The position numbers and the translations under genes were made by a program. A DNA stretch of 27,215 nt from Saccoglossus kowalevskii. Taxonomy: Eukaryota; Hemichordata; Enteropneusta; Harrimaniidae. The stretch covers positions 206,155 through 233,369 of the forward strand of contig NW_003124893.1 in assembly GCF_000003605.2 (NCBI RefSeq), given 5' to 3'. Position 1 is the first letter of the stretch, and every line of letters starts with the position of its first letter. The notes under the pieces are model-generated. The model did not search any database and was not told where the DNA came from. It was given only the letters and a program-made list of their open reading frames with translations. Shown here piece after piece: positions 26,832-27,215 of the stretch.

Positions 26832-27215
26832 GTAAGTATTCACTTATTTGGAATTGAAGGAAATCTCTCAGTGTTGTCATGTTGTGTGAATGTGATGCAA
26901 GTGTGAGGACAACCATCTGACTGTAATATCTTATTATAATCAGATATGATTTATTACCTTGCCCGTACCATCAAAGATGGAAGGGAAAGGTATATTAAGG
27001 GAACAATTTTGTCCGGCGTCGTTGTTGTCGTCGTTAATAATTGTTATTGTGTGCATAATAACTTTACTAATTCTATTCCAAACTTTATCAAACTTGGTCA
27101 CCTTATTCATCAGTATAAAGTCTTCTTTGAGTTTGAACAACAGATGTCCTGTATGAAAATATCATGCAAAAATTGAGAAAATCTGATAAAATATTTTGAC
27201 TGTTTCTACTTGACT
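26832..27215. other. CPSF4 intron 4, start
   Basis: Intron sequence to the window edge. A GTCGTTGTTGTCGTCGTT stretch near 27018-27036 is low complexity. No further CPSF4 exon is visible. Confidence 0.5.

Overview
This is eukaryotic, AT-rich genomic DNA, most likely from a marine invertebrate. It has short protein-coding exons with canonical GT..AG introns, many small non-autonomous transposons, LINE fragments, four tandem-repeat arrays and a 50-N assembly gap. The LINE types and gene content would fit a deuterostome such as a hemichordate or echinoderm, or a lophotrochozoan. The sequence alone does not decide between them. I see no bacterial operon, CRISPR array, rRNA or tRNA.

Four genes can be supported, arranged as two divergent pairs. 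(1) 138-584, minus strand: first coding exon of an unrecognised membrane protein that continues off the left edge. (2) 1097-4969, plus strand: PDAP1 (PP28, the 28 kDa heat- and acid-stable phosphoprotein), six coding exons, 159 residues. (3) 10332-21801, minus strand: an alpha-arrestin (arrestin domain-containing protein), eleven coding exons, 414 residues. (4) 22219-26831, plus strand: CPSF4/CPSF30, the zinc-finger subunit of the mRNA 3'-end processing complex, four exons in view with all five CCCH fingers; the 3' end lies off the right edge. Every splice junction in genes 2 to 4 is phase-consistent and uses GT..AG. The summed exon lengths are exact codon multiples for PDAP1 (480 nt) and the arrestin (1245 nt).

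Layout. 585-1096 is a shared head-to-head promoter with a perfect CRE palindrome and a ZNF143-type site. 1097-5100 is PDAP1. 5100-10331 is intergenic between two convergent 3' ends and holds a MITE, a 31/28-bp minisatellite, a tight hairpin and a duplicated 30-bp array carrying octamer (ATTTGCAT) motifs. 10332-21801 is the arrestin gene; its introns hold a Harbinger-like MITE, a CACTC-rich repeat, a 2.9-kb satellite of 26-bp units containing the assembly gap, a TTAA-flanked MITE and a LINE tail. 21802-22218 is a second head-to-head promoter with ETS and CRE-like sites. From 22219 onward is CPSF4, whose introns hold an antisense LINE fragment, a second TTAA-flanked MITE and a nested inverted repeat.

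The genes belong to separate pathways (growth-factor-associated phosphoprotein, membrane-protein trafficking adaptor, mRNA polyadenylation). Their arrangement is the interesting part: PDAP1 and CPSF4 are also near neighbours in human 7q22.1, so this may be old conserved linkage. I found no convincing new biological system. The strongest unexpected signal is an exact 406-bp duplication flanking the N gap, which looks like an assembly artefact inside the satellite.
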